DNA from: Acetobacterium sp.
GTDB taxonomy: Bacteria; Bacillota; Clostridia; Eubacteriales; Eubacteriaceae
Reading direction: 5' to 3'
DNA: 64,000 bases
NCBI RefSeq assembly: GCF_030652775.1
Contig: NZ_JAUSPS010000079.1
Span: forward strand, 1-64,000
Every line of letters starts with the position of its first letter. The stretch's first letter is position 1. The notes under the pieces were generated by a model. That model did no database searches. It was not told the origin of the DNA and saw nothing but the letters and a program-made list of their open reading frames with translations. The translations under genes and the position numbers were made by a program. Shown here piece after piece: positions 60,674 to 64,000 of the stretch.

Positions 60674-61656
60674 CTTGATCGTCCCTCCTCTACTATATCG
60701 GTGTAAACATCTTCAACAGCGGATGATACATCGGGGAATTTACTGGCCTGAGCAAAATCAACAGCTTCTTCAACCAGAGCGTCAATTTTCTCATTGAGTT
60801 TATCCATTTCTGCTTGTGTCATTACCTTATTTTCAAGGATATATTTTTCCACTCTGGGAATAGGATCTTTTTTCTTCCATTGTTCCAGCTCACCTTCTGG
60901 TCGGTAGACCGTTGGATCGCCTTCAAAATGTCCTCGCCAGCGGTAGGTTTTGCATTCAATCAGGGTTGGCCCCTGACCTTTTCGGGCTCTGGCAACAGCT
61001 TCTGAAACGGCTTCAAAAACTGCAAACACGTCATTTCCATCCACGGTAATCCCGGGAATATTATAAGAAACTGCCCGTTGCGATATATCGGTGATATTTT
61101 GATGTCTGGCCTGGCTTACGGAGATACCATAACCATTATTTTCACAAATAAAGATAACTGGCAATTTCCAGGTACTGGCTAAGTTTAAGCCTTCATGGAA
61201 AGTACTTTGATTGGTTGAGGCATCGCCAAAGAAACAGGCACAAACCTGATCGGTGCCCTTGTACTGAATGCCCAAACCGGCACCAGTTGCAATGTTATGG
61301 CCAGCACCGACAATCCCGTTAGCACCGAGAATCCCCTTGGTGGCATCAGCAATATGCATCGATCCCCCTTTACCTTTACAGTATCCGGTTTCTTTTCCAT
61401 AGAGCTCCGCCATCATGTATTTTAAATCGCCGCCCTTTGCGATAATGTGTCCGTGACCCCGATGGGTACTGGTAATGTAGTCATCATCTCGTAAACTTTC
61501 ACATACTCCCGTAGCAACTGCTTCTTCACCAATATAAAGGTGCACGAATCCACCAAATTGACCTTCGGCAAAAAGATTCATGGCTCTATTTTCGAACTTC
61601 CTGATTTTTACCATTTTTTCGTACATTTCAATGATCGTATCGTTTGAAATTTTCAA
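60670..61656 (-). CDS. acoA: Acetoin dehydrogenase E1 alpha
   Basis: The 328-residue protein starts at TTG (KISNDTIIEMYEKMV), seven bases after GGAGG; the longer frame to 61734 overlaps the Lin0512-type gene and has no ribosome site. It has the thiamine-diphosphate motif GDASTNQSTFHEGLNLAS, then CENNGYGIS (about 165-195), STHRGHGHIIAKG (about 60-72) and the C-terminal YRWRGHFEGD. Against pyruvate dehydrogenase, the presence of acoX and the sigma-54 promoter favours acetoin as the substrate. Confidence 0.9.
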   Translation of the reverse strand: MKISNDTIIEMYEKMVKIRKFENRAMNLFAEGQFGGFVHLYIGEEAVATGVCESLRDDDYITSTHRGHGHIIAKGGDLKYMMAELYGKETGYCKGKGGSMHIADATKGILGANGIVGAGHNIATGAGLGIQYKGTDQVCACFFGDASTNQSTFHEGLNLASTWKLPVIFICENNGYGISVSQARHQNITDISQRAVSYNIPGITVDGNDVFAVFEAVSEAVARARKGQGPTLIECKTYRWRGHFEGDPTVYRPEGELEQWKKKDPIPRVEKYILENKVMTQAEMDKLNEKIDALVEEAVDFAQASKFPDVSSAVEDVYTDIVEEGRSR

Positions 61657-61712
61657 AATATTTCCTCCTTTTTGATCTGCTCTTTTTTTGGGAATTATAC
61701 AAAACTGCGTGA

Positions 61713-62081
61713 CTAGACACTTACGGTTACGCAAACAATAGCGGCTTCAATGGTATCATCGGTATCGCCAAAACCGGGAAAGAAAAGACCAGCGGTTGTT
61801 AATCCTCCTTTCTTGGCTATAATGGTTACCTTTCCCACCGGGAACAGTTTTTTCAGTTCTTCGGTGTTTAAATCTTCCGGCCGGGACACGCCGATAATAG
61901 CCTCAATCATCATTTTTTCATTGAGATTTTCTTCAGTTAAACCATGGATCTGATTCAGGCCAATCAGGCAGCTTCGGGAAATGGCATCTTTGATCGCTTT
62001 TCCTGCCGCTTTATTAACATCCTGCCCATGAAAATCCATCCCCATTCCAAATTCAATGATAAACTTTTTGATAAGGGTCAC
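61713..62081 (-). CDS. Lin0512 family protein
   Basis: The 122-residue protein matches the conserved family of unknown function known as Lin0512 (TIGR02058): FIIEFGMGMDFHGQDVNKAAGKA start, then MMIEAIIGVSRPEDLNTE, a VGKVTIIAKKGGLTTAGL strand-loop, and DDTIEAAIVCVTVSV. It lies between the DUF6506 and acoA genes and shares their promoter. The role is unknown; I recall it beside acetoin or related dehydrogenase genes in Firmicutes. Confidence 0.75.
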   Translation of the reverse strand: MTLIKKFIIEFGMGMDFHGQDVNKAAGKAIKDAISRSCLIGLNQIHGLTEENLNEKMMIEAIIGVSRPEDLNTEELKKLFPVGKVTIIAKKGGLTTAGLFFPGFGDTDDTIEAAIVCVTVSV

Positions 62082-62126
62082 CTCCTGACTTTTTCCACCT
62101 GTTAATAACGAACAGCGCTTAATATT

Positions 62127-62432
62127 CTACAAAAATATTTCGTCACCGCTTTTATTCTCTAAACCAGGGTGAATATCGAATCGCACTACACCGACCGCAG
62201 CCTTTCCTTTGACAGCTTCACTGATCATTGCCGTTCCCCGGTTTCCAAACCCGCCGCAAAGTTCAAAGGCGACTACCCCTTCGTCAACCAGCTTCAGGGC
62301 TGCATCGACCGCCGTTTCGTAGGACGAAACCCCGACCGAGATGAGGGTAACCTGTTCGGTTTCAACTACAGACCGGTGAATGGCCGGATCTGCATTGGGG
62401 GCAATAAAAATAAATGCTGCTTTTAATGCCAT
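62127..62432 (-). CDS. DUF6506 family protein
   Basis: The 101-residue protein has the DUF6506 layout: a hydrophobic FIFIAPNADP start, ETEQVTLISVGVSSYETAVDAALKLV, ELCGGFGN, and VGVVRFDIHPG near the end. The function is unknown; the glycine-rich loop (CGGFGNRG) suggests ligand or nucleotide binding. It is the first gene after the sigma-54 promoter. RBS AGGAGG precedes the ATG. Confidence 0.7.
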   Translation of the reverse strand: MALKAAFIFIAPNADPAIHRSVVETEQVTLISVGVSSYETAVDAALKLVDEGVVAFELCGGFGNRGTAMISEAVKGKAAVGVVRFDIHPGLENKSGDEIFL

Positions 62433-62478
62433 AGTAAACCTCCTTGTTTTGATTTAGTTATCTGCATTGTATATTACT

Positions 62479-62495
62479 AGCAATATTCATGCCAG
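62479..62495 (-). promoter_or_regulatory. Sigma-54 promoter of the acetoin operon
   Basis: On the minus strand CTGGCATGAATATTGCT has GG and GC ten bases apart, the -24/-12 pattern. It predicts a start near 62468, about 36 nt before the first ATG. Confidence 0.8.
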
Positions 62496-62596
62496 AATTG
62501 CTGAATCCGCTTTTTATTTAAACGTTTACTTAAACGGTTCTAATTTCCGATTTTGACAAACACTGGTGGGGATTCTCAGCTGATGGTTCTGTGATT

Positions 62597-62656
62597 ATTT
62601 CTCATTGTGAGAAATGGTGTCTCAAAATGAGAAAAACAGTCTCAAAAATGAGACTG
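62597..62656 (-). promoter_or_regulatory. Three palindromic upstream activator sites
   Basis: ATTTCTCA-TTG-TGAGAAAT (62597-62615), TCTCA-AAA-TGAGA (62620-62632) and CAGTCTCA-AAAA-TGAGACTG (62637-62656) are palindromes with a shared TCTCA...TGAGA core. Their centres are 20 bp apart, two helical turns. They lie about 105-165 bp upstream of the sigma-54 promoter, where an AcoR-like enhancer-binding protein would bind. The activator gene itself is not in the window. Confidence 0.75.
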
Positions 62657-62662
62657 CTTGAA

Positions 62663-63415
62663 TCACAGGCGTTTTAAAATATCGCTGCGCAGCTGACGCA
62701 ATTCCCCGGATGTCATCATTTCCTCAGAACTGGCATGCTTAACCGGCACGACAATTTCTTCGATAATGTGAGCCGGTGATCCGTTAATAATATAAATCCG
62801 GTCTGACAAGAATATCGCTTCGTCAATATCATGGGTTATAAATAACACCGAACCCTTGATTTTTTTTAATATCGTCAGCAAATACTCCTGCATCTTCAGC
62901 CGGGTAATGGCATCCAGTCCCCCGAAGGGTTCGTCCAGCAGCATGATCTCCTTTGAAAACATGGTAGTTCGCAGCAGTGACACCCGCTGTTTCATCCCAC
63001 CAGACAATTGGATGGGATATTTTTCACCATCATCTTCCAGTTGAAAAACTGACAGCATCGTTTTTACCTTTTCCCGGGCTTCCTTTTTAGGTATTCCGCG
63101 AATTTCCAGGGGTAAGATGCCATTATCAATGACGTTACGCCAGGGCAGCAGCAGATCTTTCTGATACATATAGCTGACTACACCGGTTTCCCCGGTGACC
63201 TCTTTATCATTGACAAAGACCTTGCCCGCTTCCGGGGTCAGCAATCCGGCGATGACGTTAAACAAGGTACTTTTGCCGCAGCCGCTGGGGCCCAGGATCG
63301 ATACAAATTCGCCCTGATTCAAATGGATATGAATGTCTTCGATGATGTTTTTATGGTTATATTCCTGAGTTACCCCGACCACCTTGAGAACGCATTTATT
63401 GTGGCAGGTATTCAT
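62663..63415 (-). CDS. ABC transporter ATP-binding protein (nitrate/sulfonate/thiamine-precursor type)
   Basis: The protein is 250 residues from the ATG at 63415, which follows GAGGC; the frame from 63436 overlaps the neighbour further. Walker A is GPSGCGKSTL (about 45-54), the signature LSGGMKQRVSLLR (about 138-150), Walker B MLLDEPFGGLD (about 158-168) and the H-loop FITHDIDEA. It powers uptake of a small organic ligand. It overlaps the substrate-binding gene by 20 bp; a permease gene is expected upstream, outside the window. Confidence 0.88.
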   Translation of the reverse strand: MNTCHNKCVLKVVGVTQEYNHKNIIEDIHIHLNQGEFVSILGPSGCGKSTLFNVIAGLLTPEAGKVFVNDKEVTGETGVVSYMYQKDLLLPWRNVIDNGILPLEIRGIPKKEAREKVKTMLSVFQLEDDGEKYPIQLSGGMKQRVSLLRTTMFSKEIMLLDEPFGGLDAITRLKMQEYLLTILKKIKGSVLFITHDIDEAIFLSDRIYIINGSPAHIIEEIVVPVKHASSEEMMTSGELRQLRSDILKRL

Positions 63416-64000
63416 TGGTAAAAGCCTCGTTGGCATTTAACTGGTTCTCCAGCAAGCCCTGGTTATACATCCATTTTCCATAGTTTTCCCAAATATTTGG
63501 ACTCATGATGCCCCATTTTTCGGCATCGCTCTGATATTCGGCGGCCAGATATTTTTGTGAAGCCACCGCCAGCTCGCGGTCAATTTCCGGGTTGTCAACC
63601 AGTAATAGATCGGCTGCTGCTTCGGGATTTTCGATGGCGTATTGATAGCCTTTGGTAACTGCCCGCAAAAACTTTTTAGCTGTTTCCGGATTCTTGGCCA
63701 GATAATCTTCGTTGGCAATGATCACGGGAGTATAGTAATCGAGGTTTTTATCAACATCCTGAAGTTTTATAAAATTGATCGGTTCGTTTTTCAGTTTGGC
63801 TGAGACCCCGTCCCAACCGTAAAAGATCCAGGTGAAATCGACATGGTCTTTAACTGCGGTAAAATAGTCCATGGCTCCGACATCGACTATTTCCAGCTTG
63901 CCAAAATCAGCATTGGCGCCTTCCATCAGGCCCTTGAGCGTCGCTACTTCCATGGGGGAACCCCAACCGCCGTATTTTTTTCCTGCAAAATCTTTGGGGC
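63396..64000 (-). CDS. ABC transporter substrate-binding protein, NMT1/THI5-like (partial)
   Basis: The gene is cut at the window end; about 201 residues are present. The open frame continues upstream of the internal ATG at 63953, reading KDFAGKKYGGWGSPMEV, the conserved start of the second domain in NMT1/THI5-type binding proteins. DYFTAVKDHVDFTWIFYGWDG and YLAKNPETAKKFLRAVTKGY also match. These bind thiamine pyrimidine precursors, riboflavin-like ligands or sulfonates; the ligand cannot be told. The start and signal peptide lie beyond 64000. Confidence 0.85.
   Translation of the reverse strand, partial: PKDFAGKKYGGWGSPMEVATLKGLMEGANADFGKLEIVDVGAMDYFTAVKDHVDFTWIFYGWDGVSAKLKNEPINFIKLQDVDKNLDYYTPVIIANEDYLAKNPETAKKFLRAVTKGYQYAIENPEAAADLLLVDNPEIDRELAVASQKYLAAEYQSDAEKWGIMSPNIWENYGKWMYNQGLLENQLNANEAFTNEYLPQ

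Overview
The window looks like a chromosomal segment of a strictly anaerobic, acetogenic Firmicute, most likely Acetobacterium or a close relative. The main evidence is a complete hydC-E-D-B-A operon for the NAD- and ferredoxin-dependent electron-bifurcating [FeFe]-hydrogenase, with a sensory hydrogenase-like cluster next to it. An acetoin dehydrogenase operon, a surface protein with clostridial hydrophobic (ChW) repeats and the clostridial murB-PHP-rapZ-yvcK-whiA gene order agree with this. Genus assignment is inference.

Layout. 1-1.2 kb: remnants of two IS21-type elements. 1.4-5.5 kb: a large secreted ChW/Ig-like surface protein with its own promoter and a long structured leader. 6.3-8.0 kb: an ECF sigma factor and an RsgI-like membrane anti-sigma factor. 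8.8-9.9 kb: a soluble PocR-domain chemotaxis-type transducer, preceded by a candidate structured RNA. 10.2-12.7 kb: a phage-like set (holin, M15 peptidase, DUF1659, DUF2922, sigma factor). 12.8-21.2 kb: whiA, yvcK, rapZ, PHP phosphoesterase, murB, comF and recD2. From 6.1 to 18.8 kb nearly every gap holds a ~75-bp REP-like palindrome, and a second palindrome family is interleaved with it. A third palindrome family is scattered over the whole window.

21.2-30 kb: the hydrogenase operon, and upstream on the same strand a separate operon of DRTGG, HATPase, HydS-like, DRTGG and PHP proteins that looks like a redox or H2 sensing unit. 30-35 kb: a YhaN/SbcC-like ATPase with an SbcD-like nuclease, then a methyltransferase. 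35-38 kb: a ZIP metal transporter, an unlisted 53-residue cysteine-rich protein with a full set of expression signals, a DUF4258/YgiT toxin-antitoxin pair, tRNA-Lys and tRNA-Leu, and a second small cysteine protein. 38-43 kb: aroK, aroE, a uracil/xanthine permease, a NYN-LOTUS protein and a CorA-like transporter. 43.5-46.4 kb: a full pantothenate operon that uses a PanG-type ketopantoate reductase (panG-panB-panC-panD).

46.5-55.3 kb: a cyclic beta-1,2-glucan synthase gene (about 2.9 kilocodons) broken by one missing base. 55.8-62.4 kb: the acetoin dehydrogenase operon (DUF6506, Lin0512 family, acoA, acoB, acoX, E2, E3), read from a textbook sigma-54 promoter with three palindromic upstream sites. 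62.7-64 kb: an ABC ATPase and a substrate-binding protein of NMT1/THI5 type, cut by the window end.

Most genes from 12.8 to 34.9 kb and from 46.5 kb on are on the minus strand. All family assignments come from reading the translated sequences and recalled motifs; no searches were run.
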